Origin: CAVZLD01 sp964522605
GTDB lineage: Bacteria > Planctomycetota > Planctomycetia > Pirellulales > Pirellulaceae
NCBI GenBank assembly: GCA_964522605.1
Contig: CAZFWV010000170.1
Span: forward strand, 1-13,804
Length of the DNA stretch: 13,804 nucleotides
Direction of reading: 5' to 3'
This document shows positions 1 to 7,146 of this stretch, one piece after another. Numbering within the stretch: position 1 is the stretch's first letter; every line of letters starts with the position of its first letter. Position numbers and translations under genes: made by a program. A model generated the notes under the pieces. The model ran no database searches, was not told where the DNA came from, and saw nothing but the letters and a program-made list of their open reading frames with translations.

Positions 1-52
1 CATACTCATACTCGTACTCGTACTCAGTGCAACGGTACTCGTACTCGTACTC
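1..52 (-). repeat. GAGTAC hexamer array, module A (spacer agtgcaacg)
   Basis: Seen: read on the minus strand this is a run of GAGTAC hexamers, a 9-nt core (26-34, agtgcaacg on the plus strand), then further GAGTAC copies; the plus strand shows gtactc at 35-52 and degenerate copies at 1-25. The same module with the same core occurs in the opposite orientation at 1987-2037. The array may continue left of the window. It gives spurious frames rich in Glu-Tyr and should not be called coding. Confidence 0.9.
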
Positions 53-153
53 GACAAGCACCGCGACAACCCAACGGCCTTTTGACGATGATCGGCTTGA
101 TGCGTGTCGCCTCGTGACCGAGTACGGGAGGGAGATTTGCGATGCGGGGAGCC

Positions 154-198
154 GAGTACGAGTACGAGTACCGCGATGCTGAGTACGAGTACGAGTAC
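154..198 (+). repeat. GAGTAC hexamer array, module B (spacer cgcgatgct)
   Basis: Seen: three GAGTAC copies (154-171), a 9-nt core cgcgatgct (172-180), three more copies (181-198), then a degenerate purine-rich tail with tacga and gagga pieces to about 236. The inverted counterpart with the same core is at 2054-2092. A single extra GAGTAC lies at about 119-124, so the 53-153 interval may hold decayed units. Function unknown; no gene overlaps it. Confidence 0.9.
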
Positions 199-273
199 GA
201 GGAGGAGAGAGGAGAAGTAGTACGATTACGAGGAGGACTGTCGCGGGCGAACCGGTTGTAATTGAATTCGTCA

Positions 274-298
274 GGTCATCCGGGTCCGCCCGGTGACC
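274..298 (+). promoter_or_regulatory. Stem-loop in the leader of the OYE gene
   Basis: Seen: GGTCA (274-278), a bulged T, CCGGG (280-284), loop TCCG, CCCGG (289-293), TGACC (294-298): ten base pairs with one bulge. It ends 9 nt before the ribosome binding site of the downstream gene and has no T-run, so it is not a standard intrinsic terminator for that side. It could be a leader regulatory hairpin, an mRNA 5' stabiliser, or the 3' end of something upstream of the window. Role is inferred. Confidence 0.5.
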
Positions 299-307
299 TC
301 AGTTGTT

Positions 308-313
308 GGAGGG
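308..313 (+). promoter_or_regulatory. Ribosome binding site GGAGGG deciding the OYE start
   Basis: Seen: GGAGGG three bases before the ATG at 317 (GGAG is five bases away). It favours 317 over the in-frame GTG at 293, which lies inside the leader stem-loop. Confidence 0.7.
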
Positions 314-316
314 AAA

Positions 317-1701
317 ATGTCGCACTACCCCAAGATCGCTCAGCTCAAGGACGTCCACCGATTTCGGGAACGGCTTGCGGAGTTGGAGCTCGAATTACCC
401 GTGGACGATGAGGTCTTGACGGCGGCGGACCAATCGCCGTTGGCAGAACCGATCGATTTGGGCGGGCTGCATGCTGGCAATCGCTGGGTCGTTCATCCCA
501 TGGAAGGTTGGGATGCGAACCGCGACGGGTCACCCTCCGAACATACGCTCCGTCGCTGGCGGAACTTTGGCCTCAGCGGCGCGAAATTGATCTGGGGCGG
601 CGAGGCGGCGGCGGTCCAGCCGGACGGACGAGCGAATCCGAATCAGACGCTCGCGACACCCGATAACCGAGCGGGATTGGCCGCGCTGCTCGAACAGTTG
701 CGCTCCGCCCATCAAGAAACCTGTGGGACCACGGATGATCTCGTCGTGGGCCTGCAATTGACCCACTCCGGCCGCTTCTGCCGTCCCAATTCCGCCGGCG
801 CTGCACCTCGAATCGCCTATCGTCATCCGCTGCTCGATGCGAAATTCGGCATCGATCCAAACGATGACTCCGTTCTCTGGTCGGACAATGAATTGGATCG
901 GTTGATCGACAACTACCTCGTCGCAGCGTGCATTGCCCAGGAAGTCGGTTTCCAGTTCGTCGACATCAAGGCTTGTCATGGATACCTGCTGCACGAACTG
1001 CTCAGTGCCCGCACGCGCGAGGGTCGGTACGGAGGGGACCTGGCCGGCCGAACTCGCGTTTTGCGGACGATTATTCAGCGCATCCGTCAGGAGCTCCCCG
1101 ACCTGCGAGTGATGGTTCGCTTGAGTGTCTTCGACACGCTGCCGTATCGGGCGGGACAGGATGTGGGGCAACCAATGGAATGGGATCGAAAGCAGCCCTA
1201 CCTGTATGGCTTTGGTCTGGATCCTTCCGACCCGATGCAGATCGATCTTGCGGAGCCCGTCCAGTTGCTTCAGCAATTGGAGCAAATGGGCGTCGTCGCC
1301 GTGAATGTCACGTGCGGCAGCCCCTATTACAATCCGCATGTCCAACGGCCGGCCATTTTTCCGCCGAGCGATGGGTATCAACCGCCGGAGGATCCGCTGG
1401 TCGGCGTCGTACGACAGATTCAAACCGCCCGCCGCTGCAAGCAAGCCGTCCCGCAGATGCCGATGGTCGGTACCGCATACACGTACCTGCAGGACTACCT
1501 ACCTCACGTGGCCCAGGCCGTCGTTCGCCAGGGCTGGATCGACATGGTGGGCCTCGGTCGCATGGTGTTGTCTTATCCGGAATTGCCGCAGGATGTCCTG
1601 CTGCGGGGCAAGCTGCAACGGAAGCGAATCTGCCGGACTTTCAGCGACTGCACGACGGCGCCGCGGAACGGAATGATCTCGGGCTGTTTCCCGCTGGATC
1701 C
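317..1701 (+). CDS. NADH:flavin oxidoreductase, Old Yellow Enzyme family (3' end lost in gap)
   Basis: An FMN-binding TIM-barrel oxidoreductase that uses NAD(P)H to reduce an unknown, probably activated alkene, substrate in the cytoplasm. Seen: 462 codons before the gap. The early barrel has HPMEGWD (60-66) and LIWGGEA (91-97), the flavin region has LQLTHSGRF with Q147 and H150, the active-site stretch is VDIKACHGYL (215-224), and GLGR (412-415) is the usual phosphate-binding turn. The tail KRICRTFSDC (436-445) plus C457 is cysteine-rich. In classical OYEs the active-site pair is HxxH or HxxN; here the first position is Lys (K218), so this is a divergent subfamily. Frame and sequence are intact up to PLDP, and from family length only a short C-terminus should be missing. 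The start is set by the SD at 308. Substrate unknown. Confidence 0.9.
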
Positions 1702-1801
1702 NNNNNNNNNNNNNNNNNNNNNNNNNNNNNNNNNNNNNNNNNNNNNNNNNNNNNNNNNNNNNNNNNNNNNNNNNNNNNNNNNNNNNNNNNNNNNNNNNNN
1801 N
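1702..1801. other. Assembly gap (100 N)
   Basis: Seen: exactly 100 N, the usual placeholder for a gap of unknown size. It removes the stop codon of the oxidoreductase gene and possibly more. The flanks (ggatcc on the left, ttttggatt on the right) share no overlap, so real sequence is probably missing here. Confidence 0.97.
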
Positions 1802-1986
1802 TTTTGGATTAGTGAGTTAAGAACGGCGAGGAACGGGGAATCTCGGGGAATCTCCCCGGGACGCCTGGTCCCTGGGCACAGCCCCTCAAAAATCGGAGTT
1901 CCTTGTTCGTCAATCTTCGGTTCCTCCGCCCCTGGCCGTGCAGCAGCGACACCGCTCCCCACGATTTGCCTGTTGGCCTTTGTGTC
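1802..1986. other. Intergenic stretch with a tandem decamer, no gene
   Basis: No convincing coding sequence. Seen: a perfect tandem 10-mer cggggaatct at 1834-1843 and 1844-1853, followed directly by short GC-rich inverted repeats (GGGG/CCCC around 1845-1857, then GGGAC...GTCCC). These could end the oxidoreductase transcript, but there is no T-run. The frame running through here into Mfd is a chance opening. Confidence 0.6.
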
Positions 1987-2037
1987 GAGTACGAGTACGA
2001 GTACCGTTGCACTGAGTACGAGTACGAGTACGAGTGT
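1987..2037 (+). repeat. GAGTAC hexamer array, module A copy 2 (spacer cgttgcact)
   Basis: Seen: three GAGTAC (1987-2004), core cgttgcact (2005-2013), three GAGTAC (2014-2031), then a degenerate GAGTGT. The core is the exact reverse complement of the one at 26-34, so this is an inverted copy of the first module, about 2 kb away on the other side of the oxidoreductase gene. Confidence 0.9.
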
Positions 2038-2053
2038 GAGTCCAGTCTTCCTC

Positions 2054-2092
2054 GTACTCGTACTCAGCATCGCGGTACTCGTACTCGTACTC
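2054..2092 (-). repeat. GAGTAC hexamer array, module B copy 2 (spacer agcatcgcg)
   Basis: Seen on the plus strand: gtactc twice (2054-2065), core agcatcgcg (2066-2074), gtactc three times (2075-2092). The core is the exact reverse complement of 172-180. It sits 16 bp from module A copy 2, facing it, whereas the two modules at the window start point away from each other about 100 bp apart. Confidence 0.9.
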
Positions 2093-2194
2093 GGCCCCCA
2101 GCTCCGACCCCAGCGCAAGTCGACCGAAGATGAAATGCGCCCCTTGCATGTCCTGATTCTTGCTTCGGGCTATCCTCAGCCGGCGGGCTTCGCC

Positions 2195-2200
2195 TACAAT
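2195..2200 (+). promoter_or_regulatory. Possible -10 element TACAAT for mfd
   Basis: Seen: TACAAT ten bases before the ATG at 2210. No recognisable -35 lies 16-18 bp upstream. If real, the transcript would be nearly leaderless, which would fit the absence of a Shine-Dalgarno before 2210. The other two -10 candidates in the window, both TAGAAT, have good -35 partners; this one is weaker. Confidence 0.35.
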
Positions 2201-2209
2201 TCCGCTGTC

Positions 2210-5200
2210 ATGCCAGAACTGGAAACCAGACCCAGTGCGGCGCAGCGTCTGGTTGGGCTGCGCGAAGCGTTGTTGCAGGACACCGCGCTGATCGATGTGG
2301 TTCGGGCTGTCGAGGCAGGCGGGGCGGCCACATTAGACGGTGTCTGGGGGTCATCGTGCGCGCTGGTGGCAGCCGCCTTGGCGGAGCGAAGTTCGCCGGC
2401 GCCCATTGTCGTCGTGGGGGCGAAGTCCGGCGACCTGGATGATCTCGCGGACAGTGTGCGCCTCTTCACGCACCGACGCATTGCCGCCTATCCGGCATTG
2501 GAAGAACGCCCCAACAAGCTGCTCGAGGACGAAAACTACGGCGAACGACTGCGCACCCTGAAGGACCTCGTGCATGGAGAACCACCGGGCTTCCTGATCA
2601 CTTCGATCGCCAGCCTGCTGCAGCCGGTTGCCGATCGGGCCGCGCTGGAGGCAAACACGCGGTGTCTTCGCGTTGCCGAGACGTTGGATCCAGAGGAGCT
2701 GACGCGCTGGTTGACACTCCATCGATATCACGCAACGACGGCGGTCGAGCTTCCCGGCGAATTCTCCTGGCGCGGCGGAATTCTGGATCTGTTTGCCCAC
2801 GATTGGCTGGTCCCGGTGCGGATGGAACTGTTTGGGGATCAAGTCGAATCGTTGCGCTCGTTCGACGTGGCGACGCAGCGCAGTCTGGCGACGCTCAGCC
2901 AGGTTGAGATCACCGTTCCGACCGACCGGACAACGGCCTCGCGGGGCTGTTTGTCGCAATACTTGCCGCCTGGGACGCTTTGGCTGTGGGTCGAGCTCGA
3001 TCAGATCCGCGCCGAAGCCCGTCATTACCTGCAGCTTTGTGAGCAGCCAGAACGGTATTTCTCCTTCGAAGACGTGATGCAGCGGGCGCAGCAGTTTGGT
3101 TGCGTCTTCGCTGCGGGACTCGCGACCGGCGAAGAGGAAACCGTCCGACGGCTGCAGATCGAGTCGGTCGAACGGTTCAGCGGCGAGATCAGTCGTGTGC
3201 GGCAGGAACTCGACCAGGTTTCCGACGGTCACGAAGTGTTTTTGGTGGCGGAGACCGAGGCGGAGGTGACGCGGTTGGGCGAGATCTTCGCCAGCACACG
3301 ATTGGCGAATAACGGACAGCTGCACTTTGTCGTCGGCCGGCTGACTTCCGGTTTTCGCCTGGTCCGCGAAAAGGTCCTTGTCATCAGTGGCAACGAACTG
3401 TTTCACCGGGCACCATTGCGCCGCTTGCCGCGCTTTCGGCCGGGAAAGGCGATCGACAGCTTTTTGGACTTGCGCGACGGGGATCTCGTCGTCCATCTGG
3501 CACATGGGATCGGTCGCTATCGGGGACTCAAGCTGCTCAATAAAGACGGACAGGTCGAGGAGCATCTGGAGATCGAGTTCCATGGTGGGACGAAGGTTTT
3601 TGTGCCGGCGACGAAGATCGAACTTGTGCAGAAGTACGTCGGCGCACGGAAGGCACGACCGCGGCTGGCGACGATCGGCGGGCGCAACTGGCTGCGACAG
3701 AAGCAAGCGGCCCAGGCTGCCGTGGAGGATCTCGCCGGGGACCTGCTGCAACTGCAGGCCGAGCGGGAATCGCGTCCCGGAATCAGCTTTGGTGCCGACA
3801 CGGATTGGCAGCAGGAATTCGACGCAGCTTTCCCCTACACGGAGACTCCCGATCAGCTGGTGGCCATGCAGTCGATCAAGCACGATATGGCCATGTCGCG
3901 GCCGATGGATCGACTGATTTGTGGTGACGTCGGTTTCGGCAAGACGGAGTTAGCGATGCGCGCCGCGTTCAAAGCGGTCGACAACGGCTATCAAGTCGCC
4001 GTGTTGGCGCCGACGACGATTCTGGTCGAACAGCACGCTCGCACCTTTCAGGAGCGAATGGCGGAGTTTCCCTTTTCGATTGCCAAGCTCAGCCGCTTTT
4101 GTTCCGCGCGACAACAGCGAGAAACGGTTGAGCAGTTGGCGCAGGGGAGCGTCGACATCGTCATCGGGACCCACCGGCTTGCGTCGCACGATGTGCGTTT
4201 TCATAACCTCGGACTGCTGATTATCGACGAGGAACAGCGGTTTGGCGTCGAAGTCAAGGAGCGGCTGAAGACCATTCGTAGCACGGTCGATGTACTGACG
4301 CTGAGTGCGACGCCGATCCCACGCACGCTGCATATGGCTCTGACCGGAATTCGGGATATCTCGAATCTCGAAACGGCCCCCGAGGATCGTGTCGCCGTCG
4401 AAACACGCGTGACGCGCTGGAGCCATGAACTGATCCGGAACGCTATTCTGCGAGAACTCAATCGCGGAGGCCAGGTGTTCTTCGTTCACAACCGGGTTCA
4501 GGATATTGAAGCGGTCGCCAAGCGATTGAACCATATCGTGCCCGAAGCCTCGATCGCCATCGGACATGGACAGATGCCTGAGGACGAGTTGGAGCAGGTC
4601 ATGGTCAATTTCGTCGACCACCGATTCGATGTCCTCCTGGCGACGACGATCGTTGAAAGCGGGCTGGATATTCCCAATGCCAATACGATCTTCATCGATG
4701 AAGCGGATCGCTACGGTCTGGCCGATTTGCATCAGCTGCGCGGTCGAGTCGGAAGGTACAAACATCGTGCCTACTGCTATCTGCTGGTCGATCCCGGGAA
4801 GGCGGTCACGCCCAACGCCGCCCGACGGCTGCGCGCGATCGAGGAATTCAGCGATATGGGAGCTGGTTTCTCGATCGCGATGCGCGACCTGGAAATCCGC
4901 GGTGCGGGGAATGTCTTGGGTACGCAGCAAAGCGGGCACATTGCGCTCGTTGGCTACGAGCTGTACTGCCAGCTGCTCGAGGCGGCGGTCCGTCGCATGC
5001 GCCACCTGCCCCCAAAGCTGAGTGCGGATGTCGATATCGAACTTCCAGGCGAAGCCTATTTGCCGCGCGATTATGTACCCGACCTGCGGAGCAAAGTCGA
5101 TCTGTATCGACGTTTGGCGCGCAGTGTGGGGGAGGAGGCAATCGAGCAGCTGCGGCAGGAATTGATGGACCGCTTCGGGCCGCTGCCCGATTGCGTTGAG

Positions 5201-5449
5201 CGTTTGCTAGCTCTGACGCGACTCAAATCCGATGCTGCCTTCTGGCAAATGGACGCGATTCATCTCGAGCCGCCCTACATGGTATTTGGCTATACGGACG
5301 CGAGTCGCGCTCGACAGTTGGTTCGCCAACAGGCCGGACGCTTGCGGCTGGTCGACGATCGGTCGCTCTACATGACCCTGTCCAGCGACATCCTGCGGGA
5401 TCCTGATCAGGTGATCGCAGCGGCCAAATCAGTGTTGCAGGCATCCTAG
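2210..5449 (+). CDS. mfd: Transcription-repair coupling factor Mfd
   Basis: Superfamily 2 translocase that removes RNA polymerase stalled at DNA lesions and recruits UvrA for nucleotide excision repair. Seen: about 1079 residues, near the family norm. The UvrB-like N-terminal part has GVWGSS and GGILDLF...MELFGDQVESLRSFD. The RNA polymerase-interacting CarD-like domain starts near 418 (DGDLVVHLAHGIGRYRG). Then come Walker A GDVGFGKT (572-579), DEEQ (673-676), SATPIPR (699-705), QLRGRVGR (about 842-849), the translocation motif region RGAGNVLG (897-904) and the C-terminal autoinhibitory domain from about 942. No catalytic residue appears missing. Start: the ATG at 2210 puts a normal short N-terminus before GVWGSS; the ATG at 2135 adds 25 residues and is the alternative. 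Anything further upstream is repeat DNA. The isomerase gene follows after 105 bp. Confidence 0.97.
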   Translation: MPELETRPSAAQRLVGLREALLQDTALIDVVRAVEAGGAATLDGVWGSSCALVAAALAERSSPAPIVVVGAKSGDLDDLADSVRLFTHRRIAAYPALEERPNKLLEDENYGERLRTLKDLVHGEPPGFLITSIASLLQPVADRAALEANTRCLRVAETLDPEELTRWLTLHRYHATTAVELPGEFSWRGGILDLFAHDWLVPVRMELFGDQVESLRSFDVATQRSLATLSQVEITVPTDRTTASRGCLSQYLPPGTLWLWVELDQIRAEARHYLQLCEQPERYFSFEDVMQRAQQFGCVFAAGLATGEEETVRRLQIESVERFSGEISRVRQELDQVSDGHEVFLVAETEAEVTRLGEIFASTRLANNGQLHFVVGRLTSGFRLVREKVLVISGNELFHRAPLRRLPRFRPGKAIDSFLDLRDGDLVVHLAHGIGRYRGLKLLNKDGQVEEHLEIEFHGGTKVFVPATKIELVQKYVGARKARPRLATIGGRNWLRQKQAAQAAVEDLAGDLLQLQAERESRPGISFGADTDWQQEFDAAFPYTETPDQLVAMQSIKHDMAMSRPMDRLICGDVGFGKTELAMRAAFKAVDNGYQVAVLAPTTILVEQHARTFQERMAEFPFSIAKLSRFCSARQQRETVEQLAQGSVDIVIGTHRLASHDVRFHNLGLLIIDEEQRFGVEVKERLKTIRSTVDVLTLSATPIPRTLHMALTGIRDISNLETAPEDRVAVETRVTRWSHELIRNAILRELNRGGQVFFVHNRVQDIEAVAKRLNHIVPEASIAIGHGQMPEDELEQVMVNFVDHRFDVLLATTIVESGLDIPNANTIFIDEADRYGLADLHQLRGRVGRYKHRAYCYLLVDPGKAVTPNAARRLRAIEEFSDMGAGFSIAMRDLEIRGAGNVLGTQQSGHIALVGYELYCQLLEAAVRRMRHLPPKLSADVDIELPGEAYLPRDYVPDLRSKVDLYRRLARSVGEEAIEQLRQELMDRFGPLPDCVERLLALTRLKSDAAFWQMDAIHLEPPYMVFGYTDASRARQLVRQQAGRLRLVDDRSLYMTLSSDILRDPDQVIAAAKSVLQAS

Positions 5450-5463
5450 CCCCCCCCTAGAAT
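5435..5463 (+). promoter_or_regulatory. Sigma-70-like promoter TTGCAG-N17-TAGAAT for the isomerase gene
   Basis: Seen: TTGCAG at 5435-5440, a 17-bp spacer, TAGAAT at 5458-5463. The -35 box lies within the last codons of mfd and the -10 just after its stop. It matches the gltA promoter candidate in spacing and -10 sequence, which supports both. The start of transcription would leave a leader of about 85 nt. Confidence 0.65.
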
Positions 5464-5554
5464 CCCGCCTCGGAAAACCTCGGGCGCCAGATTGTCCCCC
5501 AAGGCATGCGGAGTCACACGGTCGGGAGCTCTTTTCGTTCGTTGAGGAAATGAG

Positions 5555-6901
5555 ATGGCGAATTGCCATGTTACCCGCTGGTCGGGGATGCTTGTGATCG
5601 GTCTCCTCTGCTTCGGGCAGGGGGCCCAAACGTCCGGGCAAACCGTTTCACTTTCGGAAGACACGTTGTGGAGCGCCGATCAGGGCGCGGGACAGTTGAC
5701 GGAGCCGGGGTCGAGTCGACGCCTGCCGCCGGCCGATACGGAGCCGGCCGATTCTGCTGTAGCGACGGAGTCCGTTCCAGCGCCCTCGCGGGATGGGCCT
5801 GCTCCCGCCGCCACAAATCGGTCCTCAGCGTCGGATGGCCGATGGTGGCGCGAAGAAGCGGAGTCGACGGTCGGCAATCCGGATCAGGCTTTGGAAAGTC
5901 GCAGTGTGTCGCCGCAGGGCGAGATTGTGCTTTCCAGTCAGATTCTCGCGATGGTGGGCACGCAGCCAATTCTGGCGGGGGAGTTGCTTGGGCGCGTCAA
6001 TGAATTGCTGGCACCGTACGTGGATCAGTTGCCCGAGAGTCAGCTCCAGGAACAACGATGGCTCTTGATGCAGAAAATGTTGCCGTCTGCAATCGAAGCC
6101 AAACTGGTCTATCTCGATTTCCTTCGCACGATGCCTGACAAACAGGTCGAGCTCGTGCGGTCGAATGTGTACGAGCAGTTCGATAAAGAGCAGTTGCCGC
6201 GCATGGTCGAACAGGCCAAGTTGACGTCATCGGCGGAACTCGATGCAAAAATGCGATCACTCGGATCTTCACTCGATAACACACGCCGCGCATTCTTTGA
6301 GCAGGTCGCTGCACGTGAGATGATTCGCCAAAAGACGGAAGGCGATCGCGAGGTGACTCATGACGAACTGCTGCAGTATTACCGCGAACATCTTGGCGAG
6401 TACGAGTATCAGGCCAAGGCACGCTGGGAACACCTGATGGCTCGCTTCTCGGACTTTGACAGGAAAGAAGAAGCTTATCGCGCGATCGCACAAATGGGGA
6501 ACTCCGTTCTGCGTGGCACTCCGCTCGAGGTGGTCGCGCGCCGCGAATCGCAAGGACCCAATGCGCATAACGGAGGGCAATACGACTGGACGACAAAAGG
6601 CAGTCTGGTGTCCACCGTCATCGACGAGGCGATCTTTTCTCTGCCTGTCGGGAAGCTGAGCAGAATCTTGGAAGACGACAAGGGGTTCCACATCGTTCGT
6701 GTTCTGGAGCGGAAAGACGCGGGATGCGTGCCATTCCAGCAGACTCAGCGCGAGATTCGTGAAACGCTCAAGGATCAACACCGGGATACGCGCGTCAAGG
6801 AGTATCTCGAAGGTCTTAAACGCGATACGTACGTCTGGAATTACTTTGACCAGGCGAACGATGCGAGTCATATCGCGCGGGAACCTTCTCAGACGCGGTA
6901 A
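5555..6901 (+). CDS. Exported peptidyl-prolyl cis-trans isomerase, SurA/PpiC (parvulin) type
   Basis: Probable periplasmic foldase or chaperone that isomerises prolyl bonds in exported proteins. Seen: 448 residues. There is a signal peptide at 1 to about 28 (hydrophobic GMLVIGLLCF at 11-20, no lipobox). A low-complexity linker rich in Pro, Ser, Ala and Glu (about 45-120) is followed by a SurA-like helical region (about 125-280) and a parvulin domain (about 285-388) with NGGQYDW (339-345), the AIFSLPVGKLS stretch and FHIVRV (378-383). The C-terminal helix ends in a WNYF stretch. GAGG at 5544-5547, seven bases upstream, supports ATG 5555. The gene follows mfd with its own promoter. SurA-like assignment rests on domain order; the N-terminal region is divergent and substrates are unknown. 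Confidence 0.9.
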   Translation: MANCHVTRWSGMLVIGLLCFGQGAQTSGQTVSLSEDTLWSADQGAGQLTEPGSSRRLPPADTEPADSAVATESVPAPSRDGPAPAATNRSSASDGRWWREEAESTVGNPDQALESRSVSPQGEIVLSSQILAMVGTQPILAGELLGRVNELLAPYVDQLPESQLQEQRWLLMQKMLPSAIEAKLVYLDFLRTMPDKQVELVRSNVYEQFDKEQLPRMVEQAKLTSSAELDAKMRSLGSSLDNTRRAFFEQVAAREMIRQKTEGDREVTHDELLQYYREHLGEYEYQAKARWEHLMARFSDFDRKEEAYRAIAQMGNSVLRGTPLEVVARRESQGPNAHNGGQYDWTTKGSLVSTVIDEAIFSLPVGKLSRILEDDKGFHIVRVLERKDAGCVPFQQTQREIRETLKDQHRDTRVKEYLEGLKRDTYVWNYFDQANDASHIAREPSQTR

Positions 6902-6910
6902 GGCCGCGTC
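6892..6910 (+). terminator. Possible weak stem-loop across the isomerase stop codon
   Basis: Seen: GACGCGG (6892-6898), loop TAAGG holding the TAA stop, CCGCGTC (6904-6910), a perfect 7-bp stem. No T-run follows, so it is not a canonical intrinsic terminator. It may protect the 3' end, end transcription weakly, or be chance in GC-rich DNA. Confidence 0.35.
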
Positions 6911-6976
6911 GGAACCGCTTCTGTAGAGTGACGTGTTCGTACTTGTTTAGCCTGCCAGCATGAACCGGTCCGCTTC

Positions 6977-7040
6977 GTAGCCGAATTCGTGAGAATTTGG
7001 TGGCACTCAGAAACCTCCGAAGTCTCACGACTTCGGCTAC
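6977..7040. repeat. REP-like inverted pair (REP 6977-7000, iREP 7017-7040)
   Basis: Seen: GTAG (6977-6980) directly 5' of hairpin CCGAATTC-GTGA-GAATTTGG (6981-7000); 16 bp later the mirrored unit CCGAAGTC-TCAC-GACTTCGG (7017-7036) followed by CTAC (7037-7040). On the minus strand the second unit is again GTAG plus hairpin with a GTGA loop. Compared with the first arm it carries T to G on one side and A to C on the other, so pairing is kept. GTAG at the foot of a hairpin and head-to-tail inverted pairing are the hallmarks of REP/BIME elements mobilised by RAYT (TnpA-REP) transposases in enterobacteria. That link is by architecture only; no transposase gene is in the window. The gltA promoter begins 19 bp later. 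Confidence 0.85.
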
Positions 7041-7058
7041 TTCCGGCTCTCCACCCGG

Positions 7059-7087
7059 TTGGTAGTCGCGTCAAAACTTCCTAGAAT
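7059..7087 (+). promoter_or_regulatory. Sigma-70-like promoter TTGGTA-N17-TAGAAT for gltA
   Basis: Seen: TTGGTA at 7059-7064, 17 bp, TAGAAT at 7082-7087, located between the REP-like pair and gltA. Transcription would start near 7094 and give a leader of about 50 nt. Confidence 0.7.
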
Positions 7088-7146
7088 GCTGAAGCCCGTG
7101 GCGGCGCTGGTTCTGAAGCTTTTGAAGTTGATAGAGGAAGACACAC

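Noticed and set aside
1..198. CRISPR-like array
   Set aside because: The repeats are 6-bp tandem units with one 9-nt core, not 24-40 bp repeats separated by unique spacers of similar size, and no cas gene is present.
530..1444. Long open frame on the minus strand over the oxidoreductase gene
   Set aside because: It mirrors the codon pattern of a clearly recognised gene on the other strand, shows no recognisable motif and has no ribosome binding site context; coding shadow.
1903..2149. Small frames encoding Glu-Tyr or Arg-Thr repeats on both strands
   Set aside because: They are translations of the GAGTAC hexamer arrays; every frame of a 6-bp repeat without stops stays open.
2351..3883. 510-codon open frame on the minus strand over mfd
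   Set aside because: Shadow of mfd in GC-rich DNA; the peptide is low in recognisable structure and the plus strand is unmistakably Mfd.
5464..5486. Terminator after mfd (cctcgg aaaa cctcgg)
   Set aside because: The two cctcgg copies are direct, not inverted; only a weak interrupted stem can be drawn and no T-run follows.
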